From a virus: a DNA stretch of 62,562 nt. Under the pieces are notes generated by a model. It was given only the letters and a program-made list of their open reading frames with translations, did no database searches and was not told the DNA's origin. Shown piece after piece: positions 13,945 through 21,057 of this stretch. Made by a program: the position numbers and the translations under genes. Where the stretch lies: positions 1 to 62,562 of IMG/VR virus record IMGVR_UViG_3300017527_000263; one strand, 5' to 3'. The stretch's first letter is position 1. Every line of letters starts with the position of its first letter.

Positions 13945-14213
13945 TCCATCACCCCCTTTGTATATTCTTCCTCCCATACTCGTTCTTGCCTCCGCGACTC
14001 CATCACAAGAAAGCCGACGGCCTCCAGGTCAACAGGGCTTGGGCGGTCCAGGAAAGAATCTATCATTGTGTCTCTTGAAAGCCTGATGCCAGCAATTTTC
14101 ATCCTGATGTCCCGCTGCCGCTGTGTTTCAATCGCGTCCTGTGTCGGCTGTCCATCCGTCTGCTGTTCGTCGCATGTCGTTCCCCCGTCCCACGGCCAAG
14201 TAGCTTGTGTCAT
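13941..14213 (-). CDS. small hypothetical protein
   Basis: A 90-residue polar protein begun at MTQATWPWDGGTTCDEQQ after GGAGGGGGGAGAAAG. It is Gln/Asp/Arg-rich with helical potential after residue 30. It overlaps the upstream gene by 86 bases in another frame, which is long for phage genes, yet both frames have good ribosome sites. Confidence 0.58.
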   Translation of the reverse strand: MTQATWPWDGGTTCDEQQTDGQPTQDAIETQRQRDIRMKIAGIRLSRDTMIDSFLDRPSPVDLEAVGFLVMESRRQERVWEEEYTKGVME

Positions 14214-14328
14214 CTTTCTCCCCCCTCCCATGCTTAAACCCATGCACGAAGTGTGTTATTAGAAGTGGCCGAATTGTCTCGATAAACCAATCGACGTGAG
14301 CTTCGGCAAGTTGTCGTGGTGTTGTCAT
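14128..14328 (-). CDS. small conserved-looking phage protein
   Basis: A 66-residue protein from MTTPRQLAEAHVDWFIETIR, with GGGGGGGGTA before the ATG. The HVDWFIETIRPLL...HFVHGFKHG core looks like short phage proteins of unknown function that often neighbour replication genes. The frame continues past the likely functional helix into a polar tail that overlaps the next gene. Confidence 0.6.
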   Translation of the reverse strand: MTTPRQLAEAHVDWFIETIRPLLITHFVHGFKHGRGEKDDTSYLAVGRGNDMRRTADGWTADTGRD

Positions 14329-14365
14329 TACCCCCCCCGTTCGCCATTCGCGAATTAAAAATCGG

Positions 14366-14842
14366 TCATGTTGATACCACAGACCGGCGCTCATATGGTT
14401 GATACGCGACCTTGCCATGCGCTGCCAAATGACAGGTGCGACATAGCCACACAACGTCAAGCGGTTTAGAGTAGTCTGGGTGGTGTGCTTGCGACCTTTT
14501 AGACCCGCAGTTATAACATGGCAATTTTGTCAAACGGCCTGACCTTATAGCGTATGCCACTGCCGCATACGCTGCGAATACGGCAGGATTGTTCGCCTTA
14601 TTTTTTTGGTGGTACACCACTGTTGCCGCCCTGCGTTCTGGTCTACCCCACCGCTCCCGTTCGTATGCCGCGTACTGTTCGCGTTTTTCTGCGTAGTTTT
14701 TACGCACGTCTTGTTTATTACACTCTTTACATTTATTGACATGGCCGTCTGCCATTTCGGGGTGTTTATAAAAATCATACAGTGGTTTTTTCCCACCACA
14801 TTTAAAACATATCTTTTGTGGTACAACTGGGTTGTTTGTCAT
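14366..14842 (-). CDS. HNH-type zinc protein
   Basis: A 158-residue protein. CFKCGGKKP (12-20) and KCKECNK (38-44) form an N-terminal zinc knuckle like those in phage endonuclease-associated proteins. The C-terminal part has LPCYNCGS, QAHHPDYSKPLD and WLCRTCHLAAHG, a compact HNH-like zinc-bound nuclease fold. AAGGGATTAAA precedes the ATG. It lies beside ssb and may act in recombination or be a homing nuclease. Confidence 0.74.
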   Translation of the reverse strand: MTNNPVVPQKICFKCGGKKPLYDFYKHPEMADGHVNKCKECNKQDVRKNYAEKREQYAAYERERWGRPERRAATVVYHQKNKANNPAVFAAYAAVAYAIRSGRLTKLPCYNCGSKRSQAHHPDYSKPLDVVWLCRTCHLAAHGKVAYQPYERRSVVST

Positions 14843-14858
14843 TTTAATCCCTTATTTT

Positions 14859-15227
14859 TTAGAATGGTATTGTGTCTTCTTTTGTATTATTATCAGACAC
14901 ATAGTCCATGACACCTTGACCGCTACTTTCGGTTTTCGGTTTGGCACCGAACTCTATGTCATTGACGATCAGGGTTGTGTAATATTTACCGTCATATTCC
15001 CTGATTTCCAGCGGACCCTCGACGACAACGGCACCACCCCTTTTGAGGTACGGACCCAAACTCGCAGCCCTTTTGCCGAACATAATGCATGACAGAAAGG
15101 TGACCTTTTTTTCACCCATATACCAATCACAGGCAACTGAAAACTTGCAGATTTCCGTGCCGTTTTGTTCCCCGGTTTTCATCTCTGCATCTCTGGTTAA
15201 ACGTCCATGCGCGATCACTTTAATCAT
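14859..15227 (-). CDS. ssb: single-stranded DNA-binding protein
   Basis: A 122-residue OB-fold protein. The order IAHGRLTRDAEMK, FSVACD, FLSCIMFGKRAASLGPYLKRG, VVVEGPLEIREYDGKYYTTLIVNDIEF matches bacterial and phage SSB. The acidic tail ends EDTIPF, the tip that docks partner proteins such as exonucleases and helicases. The ATG follows GGAGATTTAAA. It coats single-stranded DNA during replication and during annealing by the recombinase encoded across the divergent switch. Confidence 0.92.
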   Translation of the reverse strand: MIKVIAHGRLTRDAEMKTGEQNGTEICKFSVACDWYMGEKKVTFLSCIMFGKRAASLGPYLKRGGAVVVEGPLEIREYDGKYYTTLIVNDIEFGAKPKTESSGQGVMDYVSDNNTKEDTIPF

Positions 15228-15239
15228 TTTAAATCTCCG

Positions 15240-15851
15240 TTAGTTGTACCCGCCATCTCTGACTTTACGGATTGTGTTGACTGAAACTCCGTATTGCTTG
15301 GCGAGCTTTGGGTGTGATAGTGTAGATGCCATTATATCCTTAACGTCTTCCATCTTAATTATTCTGTTTGCGCGATGCTGGCATTTTATTGAACAATACC
15401 GGCTCTTGAGGAATTTTTTCTCTGCCACTGTGGGCTTGATTCTGTATTCACTGCCGCATTGTTCGCAGACTCTTGGTGCGATGTAACTACGCTTCATCGG
15501 TTTGTAAAGATCAGCGCCGGTAATTCCACGCTCGATGCGGCTGTAGTATGTGTCCTTATGGCAGCGGCACACCGGGGATCTGGTTTTATTTCCACACCCA
15601 TCAAACGGGCAGATGTGCGCTGGAGGGAGATTCAACCGCTCTCCTGCATGTGGTAGGGTCATAGAGTCAAGCGGTTGAGGTGGGATGTAGAGTGGACAAT
15701 CAGGGCGGGTTTTACAGATAAGCTTGTCCTCCTTGGCATGTTCGCATGTTTTACACGGGGATCTGAAATCGCTATTGAACGGGATTGACTGCCCATGGGA
15801 GCCTGCAATGCGAAGAAATCGGGCGCGGGAGCCTGCTGTTTCCCCCATCAT
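15240..15851 (-). CDS. multi-zinc protein with C-terminal helix-turn-helix
   Basis: A 203-residue protein started at the ATG 8 bases after GAGG. Cys/His groups appear in order: CKTCEHAKED near 41, CPFDGCGNKTRSPVCRCH near 86, CEQCGSEYR near 136 and CSIKCQHRAN near 162. The last 30 residues, HPKLAKQYGVSVNTIRKVRD, are a helix-turn-helix of the type seen in homing nucleases and small regulators. No nuclease motif is clear, so a DNA-binding regulator is the safer reading. Confidence 0.66.
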   Translation of the reverse strand: MMGETAGSRARFLRIAGSHGQSIPFNSDFRSPCKTCEHAKEDKLICKTRPDCPLYIPPQPLDSMTLPHAGERLNLPPAHICPFDGCGNKTRSPVCRCHKDTYYSRIERGITGADLYKPMKRSYIAPRVCEQCGSEYRIKPTVAEKKFLKSRYCSIKCQHRANRIIKMEDVKDIMASTLSHPKLAKQYGVSVNTIRKVRDGGYN

Positions 15852-16006
15852 ACGACATACCTCACTATGATCGCTTCTTCGGCGGCTTCGATAGTCGTCC
15901 ACGGGCCAGCCACCCATGTTTCATCGTCATGTAGCGGTTCTGACACGGGAACTACGAGAAACGGTCGCTCGCTGTCTTTACTGTCGGTTATCGCGTAAAT
16001 TTCCAC
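15848..16006 (-). CDS. small hypothetical protein
   Basis: A 52-residue protein started at the GTG after AGGAGGCATT (an ATG at 16024 lacks a ribosome site). It runs MEIYAITDSKDSERPFLVVP and ends in a short helix. Possibly a compact beta fold; unknown role. It lies directly downstream of the repressor gene. Confidence 0.58.
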   Translation of the reverse strand: MEIYAITDSKDSERPFLVVPVSEPLHDDETWVAGPWTTIEAAEEAIIVRYVV

Positions 16007-16026
16007 AATGCCTCCTGTACCCATTT

Positions 16027-16230
16027 TTAATTTAAACCCAGCGCCTTTCTTAGCGCCCTCACTTCTGGACGCAGCCACATCATTATAGATGTTTCTGGCG
16101 CAGCCACCACCAACCGTTCAGCTTCCTCTAACTTGGGCCTTGATTTACCGGACAAATACCGGCTCAGGTTCCATTCTGAAAGCCCCAGACGGTCAGCCAC
16201 CTCCCTTTGAGTTGTCTTTTTATTTTTCAT
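16027..16230 (-). CDS. XRE/Cro-type transcriptional regulator
   Basis: A 67-residue protein. TTQREVADRLGLSEWNLSRY (6-25) is a lambda-Cro/XRE helix-turn-helix and the rest is a short helical end. No peptidase domain is present, so it resembles Cro or a minimal repressor. The minus-strand promoter's -10 lies so close that transcription should begin at or next to the ATG, a leaderless message as known for lambda cI. It faces the recombination operon across 168 bp holding two matching operator-like sites, so it probably controls both directions. Confidence 0.82.
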   Translation of the reverse strand: MKNKKTTQREVADRLGLSEWNLSRYLSGKSRPKLEEAERLVVAAPETSIMMWLRPEVRALRKALGLN

Positions 16231-16236
16231 GTTGGA

Positions 16237-16265
16237 TATATAACAAGCATTGCAAACAATGTCAA
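16237..16265 (-). promoter_or_regulatory. promoter of the XRE regulator, apparently leaderless
   Basis: Minus strand TTGACA at 16260-16265 and TATATA at 16237-16242 with a 17-bp spacer. The expected start is near 16230, which is the first base of the regulator's ATG. No ribosome site lies between. Confidence 0.65.
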
Positions 16266-16296
16266 CAACTATTTTAAATATTCTTTATACTAAATA

Positions 16297-16308
16297 GGTA
16301 CAGGTACT
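16297..16308. promoter_or_regulatory. operator-like site O1
   Basis: GGTACAGGTACT. Its core TACAGGTA is the reverse complement of TACCTGTA in the second site at 16364-16375. Confidence 0.5.
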
Positions 16309-16340
16309 TACGGTTTGAATAAAATAGTTGCAAAAAGTGC

Positions 16341-16369
16341 TTGACAATCAAAGCCTATTGTGAGATACC
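16341..16369 (+). promoter_or_regulatory. promoter of the rightward recombination operon
   Basis: A perfect TTGACA at 16341-16346 and, 17 bp on, GATACC at 16364-16369, which is a weak -10 and coincides with the second operator-like site. Repression by a bound regulator, or dependence on an activator, would fit. Confidence 0.45.
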
Positions 16370-16375
16370 TGTATC
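16364..16375. promoter_or_regulatory. operator-like site O2
   Basis: GATACCTGTATC, an inverted repeat GATAC/GTATC around CT. It overlaps the -10 region of the rightward promoter and matches O1 in inverted orientation. Confidence 0.55.
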
Positions 16376-16398
16376 ATACATAAAAAAGGGGGGACAAC

Positions 16399-16548
16399 AT
16401 GTTAAACCACAGACCAATCAGAATAGCCCTTTACCTGCTCATCCTCGTCAGTGCGCTGGCGTGGTTTGTCGGGCATGCTGGGCAGGAGATGGCGAAGATC
16501 CATGGGCAGGTTTACATCAATGCGGACCAGTGGGAGGAGATTAAATAA
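16399..16548 (+). CDS. small membrane protein, first gene of recombination operon
   Basis: A 49-residue protein with a basic start (MLNHRPIRIALYLLILVSAL) and one membrane helix at about 8-25, then a short helical domain. AAAAAAGGGGGG lies before the ATG. It overlaps the next gene by one base (TAATG). Role unknown; its position right after the switch suggests early expression. Confidence 0.6.
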   Translation: MLNHRPIRIALYLLILVSALAWFVGHAGQEMAKIHGQVYINADQWEEIK

Positions 16549-16925
16549 TGGTTAAGGTGAATGATCGTTTTGAGTTTGAGCGAGACTCTATGGGGTGGAT
16601 CTTGTATGAGTGGCGGGTTGGTGTCAATCCGAAAACAAAGACGCCAACGCGCACCCGCAGACCCCACTACTATTCAAACATCGTACAGGTGTGTAACGGC
16701 ATCATAGACCGTTCCTGCGACAAAGCTGACGATGCGACCACTATTATGCAGTGCGTCGAGAAAGCGCGTGACGACGTTGTGACGGCCATACACGGCTATG
16801 AATTGCCCAAGGATGCGTTCGGAATGATGATGACGCGGGAAGATGTTGAATTGGTCGCCGCATCTGCAACCACACAGTACGACGACGATGGGAACGTGGT
16901 TATGACAAAGAGGGTGTACGTATGA
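16548..16925 (+). CDS. hypothetical protein
   Basis: A 125-residue protein (MVKVNDRFEFERDSMGWILY) with strand-rich start and helical middle (CDKADDATTIMQCVEKARDD). No motif recognised. The GGAGGAGATTAAATA at the end of the upstream gene serves as ribosome site, giving coupled translation. Confidence 0.66.
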   Translation: MVKVNDRFEFERDSMGWILYEWRVGVNPKTKTPTRTRRPHYYSNIVQVCNGIIDRSCDKADDATTIMQCVEKARDDVVTAIHGYELPKDAFGMMMTREDVELVAASATTQYDDDGNVVMTKRVYV

Positions 16926-16944
16926 CAAAAAAGGAGATTGCATA

Positions 16945-17250
16945 ATGGATTTTTTGATCGGAGAAGAAACAATCGACAAAACGGTGGATGCGATCAGAGA
17001 TATGCTTTACAGCTATCTACCGTCAATGAACAGGGCTTTTGTGGATGCTGATGAACTTGCCGTAACGATGGGGTTTGGCGTAAGACCCCACAAGGATGGG
17101 GTGATCGTGTCCTATAAAGTGGCATTTGTCGAAAGCAAGGTTAAGGATGGAGACAGTATCATTGTCAACGAGAAGCAGCAGTCATTGCCGTTTGCTGGTG
17201 TTACCAGTGTTGAGTTGAAAACCGGGGATAGGGTGGTGAAGTTAAAATGA
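16945..17250 (+). CDS. hypothetical protein
   Basis: A 101-residue protein (MDFLIGEETIDKTVDAIRDM) preceded by AAGGAGATTGCATA. A helical first third and a beta-rich remainder (VIVSYKVAFVESKVKDG). No family recognised. It overlaps the next start as ATGA. Confidence 0.65.
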   Translation: MDFLIGEETIDKTVDAIRDMLYSYLPSMNRAFVDADELAVTMGFGVRPHKDGVIVSYKVAFVESKVKDGDSIIVNEKQQSLPFAGVTSVELKTGDRVVKLK

Positions 17251-17492
17251 CAAACGACGATTTAAAGCACGATATGGAAATGGCGGCGTTCTGTTACTAC
17301 CTCGGTACCCACGGGGATGGTGTTGGCGCGACCAAGTGGATGCACGATGCAGGGCTTGAAGATGTGATAGACGCACTTGTCGAGACGGTTCACGACGAGT
17401 CACACGGCTTGGACCCTGCCGACGAGTGGGACGACAACGACAACGGTGATCCCAAGATGTTTAAAAAGTGGAGGAAACATGCACCTTTATAA
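17247..17492 (+). CDS. small acidic hypothetical protein
   Basis: An 81-residue very acidic protein (MTNDDLKHDMEMAAFCYYLG; later DPADEWDDNDNGD). It overlaps its upstream neighbour by 4 bp and its downstream neighbour by 14 bp. Charge suggests a possible DNA mimic or regulator of the adjacent nuclease, but this is speculation. Confidence 0.6.
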   Translation: MTNDDLKHDMEMAAFCYYLGTHGDGVGATKWMHDAGLEDVIDALVETVHDESHGLDPADEWDDNDNGDPKMFKKWRKHAPL

Positions 17493-18231
17493 CCGAGACG
17501 GTTCCCCGTGCTACGAAGTACCATACAAAGACCCTTCACGCGGCATGAGAGCGTCTACATTGGCCGATGCTCGGAAGCAGGGGTTGGTGCCTTCGGTGAC
17601 AGAGATACTCCGTGTGATGGCCAAGCCGGGGCTTGAGCGGTGGAAGGTGCAGCAGGGCATTATGTCCGCGCTGACACTCCCCCGTGAAGACGAAACGGAC
17701 GACGCGTTCCTTGGTGCTGTTATGCGGGACTCAAAGGAGAAGGGTAAAATAGCTGCTGACAAGGGAACAGAAATACATGGCGCTATCGAGCGATTGTTCC
17801 AGGGGCGCACGGTGGACTCTCAGTATTGGGATTTGGCCCACAGGGTGCGGGATGCGATTGACGACAAGTACGGGCCTGAACTGTATTGGATTGCGGAAAA
17901 GTCGTTTTCGCACCCCATGGGTTTCGGTGGAAAGACCGACCTTCACGAACCCACCAAGATTGTACTCGACTTCAAGACCAAGGAAAAATTTAGCAAACGA
18001 ATGGCCTACGACGAACAGGTCATGCAGCTTGCGGCCTATGCCAACGGGCTTGGGATACCTGATGCCTTGTTGGTCAACATGTTTGTTCAATGGGATGGGG
18101 AGATTGAGATCCATGAGTGGACACCGGCAGAGGCAAAGCGGGGATGGGACGGGTTTTGTAGGTGTTTTGAGTTATGGAAGTGGGTAAAGAAGTTTGATCC
18201 TTCATACGAGGAGGTAGAAGATGCATTTTGA
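17479..18231 (+). CDS. PD-(D/E)XK exonuclease, Cas4/RecB-like
   Basis: A 250-residue protein started at the ATG after GTGGAGGAAAC. KGTEIHGAIE (95-104) matches the H-containing motif I of RecB-family nucleases. GKTDL with Asp154 and IVLDFKTK with Asp164 and Lys166 form the PD-(D/E)XK centre, and YDEQVMQLAAY (177-187) is the trailing Q-x-x-x-Y helix. The next gene is a strand-annealing protein, so the pair should resect DNA ends and anneal the strands, as in Red or RecET systems. The activity is inferred from motifs. Confidence 0.85.
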   Translation: MHLYNRDGSPCYEVPYKDPSRGMRASTLADARKQGLVPSVTEILRVMAKPGLERWKVQQGIMSALTLPREDETDDAFLGAVMRDSKEKGKIAADKGTEIHGAIERLFQGRTVDSQYWDLAHRVRDAIDDKYGPELYWIAEKSFSHPMGFGGKTDLHEPTKIVLDFKTKEKFSKRMAYDEQVMQLAAYANGLGIPDALLVNMFVQWDGEIEIHEWTPAEAKRGWDGFCRCFELWKWVKKFDPSYEEVEDAF

Positions 18232-18880
18232 TAAACTTGAGAAAATTAATGTAACGATGCACATTGAAAAGAAGGGCCGATTTTCATATCTGTCATGGCC
18301 ATACGCCGTGTCGTCGTTCCGCAAGAATTGCCCTGATGGATATTGGGTGGTCAATAGATGTGGGGATGTGCCGTACCTTTCGACAGAGTTTGGGGTGTTT
18401 GTGTCTGTGACGGTATTTACAGACAACGAGTGTCACGGCTTTGAACAGGTACACCCTGTCCTCGACAATGCCAACAAGCCCGTGCCGACACCCACGCCGT
18501 TCCAGATCAACACAAGTATTCAACGGTGTCTCGTAAAGGCAATCGCCATCGCAACTGGAATTGGCCTCCACATTTACGCTGGTGAAGACCTGCCTCCAGA
18601 CTCGGAACAAGCACCACCGCCACCCAAACCCAAACCGACGCCCAAGGCAAAACCCAAGCCGCCAGTCACATCAACATGGACCCCGGCGCAGAACAAAAAA
18701 CTCCAAGAAGCCGGTGCCGCGCTTGAGCTTACCCCGATAGACCGGGAGGTCTTCAAGGGTTGGCTGGCGAGAAGATTCGACGTTGAGACGTGGGACGACA
18801 TACCATCAACGGGGAAGTCTGGTATGGTCGTGAATAAGTTTGCTGAACTCTATGACGAGTGGAAAACGGGGGGGTTATGA
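18221..18880 (+). CDS. single-strand annealing protein, DUF1071/Sak3-like
   Basis: A 219-residue protein. SYLSWPYAVSSFRKN near residue 22 and the segment FQINTSIQRCLVKAIAIATG near 94-113, followed by LHIYAGEDLP, are hallmarks of the DUF1071 family of phage annealing proteins. A Pro/Lys linker (128-145) joins a C-terminal helical domain that may recruit SSB or DNA. It overlaps the exonuclease gene by 11 bases. Role: annealing of complementary strands during phage recombination. Confidence 0.8.
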   Translation: MHFDKLEKINVTMHIEKKGRFSYLSWPYAVSSFRKNCPDGYWVVNRCGDVPYLSTEFGVFVSVTVFTDNECHGFEQVHPVLDNANKPVPTPTPFQINTSIQRCLVKAIAIATGIGLHIYAGEDLPPDSEQAPPPPKPKPTPKAKPKPPVTSTWTPAQNKKLQEAGAALELTPIDREVFKGWLARRFDVETWDDIPSTGKSGMVVNKFAELYDEWKTGGL

Positions 18881-19080
18881 GTCCGAATGAATGGAAGAAA
18901 CTGCGTTGTGGGAAAAAGGAAAAGTACAAGACCAAGAAAATGGCGCGGAAGTCTGCCAAGTACATGCGGCAGCGGCGTGGCCGGTATCTGAGCGTGTATC
19001 GTTGTGATGTATGCGGGTGCTGGCACCTCCACTCGTCTGACGGTAATGCTTGGAGGGTTTTTGATCGGTTGGCTACATAA
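18877..19080 (+). CDS. small basic zinc-finger protein
   Basis: A 67-residue protein (MSPNEWKKLRCGKKEKYKTK) with a strongly basic helix and then YRCDVCGCWHLHSS, a C-x2-C plus H-x-H zinc site. This layout is common in short phage proteins next to recombination genes. The ATG follows GGGGGG and overlaps the preceding stop. Confidence 0.68.
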   Translation: MSPNEWKKLRCGKKEKYKTKKMARKSAKYMRQRRGRYLSVYRCDVCGCWHLHSSDGNAWRVFDRLAT

Positions 19081-19095
19081 AAGGGGGGTGTAAAA

Positions 19096-19299
19096 ATGAA
19101 TCCGATTATAAGTTTAGTTTTGACGATTATTTCAGTAGCAACTGTTGTGTGTGCGGTTTTTTGGGCATTTTATTTGGTTGTAGAGGTCTACCAAACAGCG
19201 TCACGGTTAAAAAAACTGGTAAATAAGTTGGATTTGTATTATTCTCACAAAACGCACTCTTACAGGAAGGTGAAAAGGTCGAAAAAGAAAGGTGCATGA
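19096..19299 (+). CDS. small membrane protein
   Basis: A 67-residue protein with one membrane helix (residues about 4-27, MNPIISLVLTIISVATVVCA onward) and a basic cytoplasmic tail ending KVKRSKKKGA. AAAAGGGGGG precedes the ATG. Unknown role. Confidence 0.62.
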   Translation: MNPIISLVLTIISVATVVCAVFWAFYLVVEVYQTASRLKKLVNKLDLYYSHKTHSYRKVKRSKKKGA

Positions 19300-19312
19300 T
19301 ATTTTTTAACGT

Positions 19313-19427
19313 GGCTGGGTGGCGGAATAGGTAGACGCTAATGCTAAGTGCCCCCACTCAGTGCTTAGAGTCATGACCATTAGGTATGATGAGATACCAT
19401 GCAGGGTGCAAATCCCTGCCCCAGCCA
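19313..19427 (+). tRNA. Leu-type tRNA-like gene with about 27-nt insertion in the anticodon loop
   Basis: Acceptor GGCTGGG pairs with CCCAGCC; T8-G9 follow; the D arm GCG-GAATAGGTAGA-CGC is the usual class II Leu form. AATG/CATT closes the anticodon arm, but 30-odd bases lie inside instead of 7. A long variable arm GGTAT-GATGAG-ATACC follows. The T arm is GCAGGG-TGCAAAT-CCCTGC, a 6-bp stem. Within the insertion CTTAG can pair with CTAAG at the expected anticodon position. If bases after CTAAG are the insertion, the anticodon would be AAG (Leu); this is not certain. CCA is not fully encoded. It could be an intron-bearing, decayed or repurposed tRNA. Confidence 0.68.
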
Positions 19428-19447
19428 TCTTATAAAAAGGAGTAGAA

Positions 19448-19594
19448 ATGGACTTTGCAACATGGTGGGCCAACTACTTGGCCGATAGAGGATGGAACCG
19501 GATGTTCGAACGACGAGCGGAACAGGCGGCACACGCAGCATGGCAGGCCGCTACGCAGGAAACGCTCAGGGTGCTGGTTGAGAAGGAGAAATAG
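19448..19594 (+). CDS. small helical hypothetical protein
   Basis: A 48-residue protein (MDFATWWANYLADRGWNRMF) with AAGGAGTAGAA before the ATG. Almost entirely helical and Ala/Arg/Trp-rich. The stop shares a base with the next GTG start. Confidence 0.58.
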   Translation: MDFATWWANYLADRGWNRMFERRAEQAAHAAWQAATQETLRVLVEKEK

Positions 19595-19761
19595 TGGAAA
19601 TCAGTACACCAATAGACAACAGGCCGGATAGTTGGTACGCCTGCAAGGATTGCCGGTCAATTCATCCCACCGAAGCTGCGGCTGATAAGTGCTGCGAGGG
19701 TCGCCATTCGCGTGAAAGCAAGGACGTGGACAAGATCATGCGGAGGAAGTTCGGGATCTAA
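19594..19761 (+). CDS. small Cys-containing protein
   Basis: A 55-residue protein starting at GTG after AAGGAGAAATA. CKDC (17-20) and KCCEGRH (32-38) could form one zinc site, followed by a helical tail. It is the last rightward gene and overlaps the end of the convergent gene at 19758 by 4 bases. Confidence 0.58.
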   Translation: MEISTPIDNRPDSWYACKDCRSIHPTEAAADKCCEGRHSRESKDVDKIMRRKFGI

Positions 19762-20003
19762 ACCCCGCAGTTAGCGACCGCTGCTGGCGTCCCGAATGTC
19801 CATGATGGTTCGTGTTGGTGGGTAGCTTTGGAGGCGCACGGTCTACAATGTTTTTTTGTCGTGGAGTTTATGGTGTCTAACCGGTCAGGATGATTACAAT
19901 AACAACCCTTTTTAATGTATCCCGCCGAGAGGCAGTATTGGAACGCTGTTTGAGAATGACAGCCGTTGAGACGTTTTTGCCCTGGATTTAGATATGGTTC
20001 CAC
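19758..20003 (-). CDS. small Cys-rich hypothetical protein
   Basis: An 81-residue protein (MEPYLNPGQKRLNGCHSQTA) with GAGGTAGA upstream. Cys and His residues (CHSQ, CYCNH, HCRPC) suggest metal binding, but the second half looks low-complexity. It is the last gene of the leftward set and may be a weakly conserved addition. Confidence 0.5.
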   Translation of the reverse strand: MEPYLNPGQKRLNGCHSQTAFQYCLSAGYIKKGCYCNHPDRLDTINSTTKKHCRPCASKATHQHEPSWTFGTPAAVANCGV

Positions 20004-20004
20004 T

Positions 20005-20148
20005 CTACCTCATGCGTCTTGCCGCCTTGTTAGCGTTCTCGCACTTACGGCATTCTGAGCATCTTCCATCCCCCCGACTCTTGTTTCGGTTGAATCCTTC
20101 AAACGGTTTCCACCTACGACACTGGTAGCAAAACTTATGAGTGACCAT
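20005..20148 (-). CDS. small zinc-knuckle protein
   Basis: A 47-residue protein begun at MVTHKFCYQCRRWKPFEGFN after GAGGACCAG. CYQC and CSECRKC form a zinc knuckle very like the N-terminal part of the HNH protein at 14366-14842. It may be a stand-alone remnant of such a nuclease. Confidence 0.6.
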   Translation of the reverse strand: MVTHKFCYQCRRWKPFEGFNRNKSRGDGRCSECRKCENANKAARRMR

Positions 20149-20168
20149 CTGGTCCTCATAGGTTGGCG

Positions 20169-20957
20169 TTATAAAACTCGCGCTTTTTGCCGCTGGGACT
20201 CTGCACGTAAAACCTTCCAAGACCATGTATAACTCCCATCTTCATAGATGTCGAACCAAACAAACCCAAAATCGACGATGCCAGAACATTGTCTGCTGCC
20301 GAACTTGGTGCCTTGGCCTTGTAGTGCTGGTAAAACCACTGCGAGGTAGGTTGCGTTGCCTGTGTAGTCAAAGAAATGTACGTGGTTTCGTAGAACGATG
20401 TTTGCTTTCGGCTGTTCTCCGACATCAGCCCAGATTAGATTCCAAAGCTGTTCCTTTTTTATCGCGGTCGCTCTCCCGTGGGGTATTGTTGAAGACCCGA
20501 CCTTGTGCTTTATATCAAAAGTGATTCCGTTAACATCTATCCATTCTTGGCCACTGATTGATGTGTCTGTCCCACGGTCGGATAATCTATCTGCTACTAC
20601 GCTTTCCCAATCGTCTATAGCGCCGGTATGGTAGGGGGTTCCGTGGGTCATTACCACATGGCTTGGTTCAGCTATCTCTATGTTTTTGACCGCCATGTCT
20701 ACCTGACTCCCACGGTCTGGGTGGGTCAATTCGGTCCCACCGGATCGGTACGCCTTTCCATCGACAGCATCACCATTGTGAATTAGGATGTCGATGGGTT
20801 TCAGGGATTCAACGCCATCCTGCCAGAAGTCCCAACATTCTTCTCTAATGTTTTTGTACTTGTCTCCTCGATTTCCGGTTTGGTATTTAGGGTGGGTGAG
20901 TCCAGTTCTGTGTCCGCAGTGCATGTCTCCACAAGCTAAAACACGTTTGAACTTCAT
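20169..20957 (-). CDS. calcineurin-like metallophosphoesterase
   Basis: A 262-residue protein begun at MKFKRVLACGDMHCGH after GGAGAAGGC. D11-x-H13 opens the two-metal site; HNGDAVDG (60-67) gives the GD motif; MTHGTPYH near 103-110 and RNHVHFF near residue 200 supply the remaining His ligands. This is the calcineurin-like phosphoesterase pattern. Phage members act on nucleic acids or nucleotides, but the substrate here is unknown. The 100 bp upstream contains a minus-strand TTGACA with a poor -10. Confidence 0.82.
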   Translation of the reverse strand: MKFKRVLACGDMHCGHRTGLTHPKYQTGNRGDKYKNIREECWDFWQDGVESLKPIDILIHNGDAVDGKAYRSGGTELTHPDRGSQVDMAVKNIEIAEPSHVVMTHGTPYHTGAIDDWESVVADRLSDRGTDTSISGQEWIDVNGITFDIKHKVGSSTIPHGRATAIKKEQLWNLIWADVGEQPKANIVLRNHVHFFDYTGNATYLAVVLPALQGQGTKFGSRQCSGIVDFGFVWFDIYEDGSYTWSWKVLRAESQRQKARVL

Positions 20958-21057
20958 GCCTTCTCCAATGCTGTTATTGTGGAAGGAGTCTCCGCGCTCC
21001 ATAAAGCGTTACGACTTCTCAACCCCTACCACGTATATTGTGTGATGTCAAGGGTTT

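Noticed and set aside
20958-21057. Promoter upstream of the phosphoesterase
   Set aside because: A minus-strand TTGACA is present but the base run 17 bp on (TAGGGG) is a poor -10; not listed as a feature.
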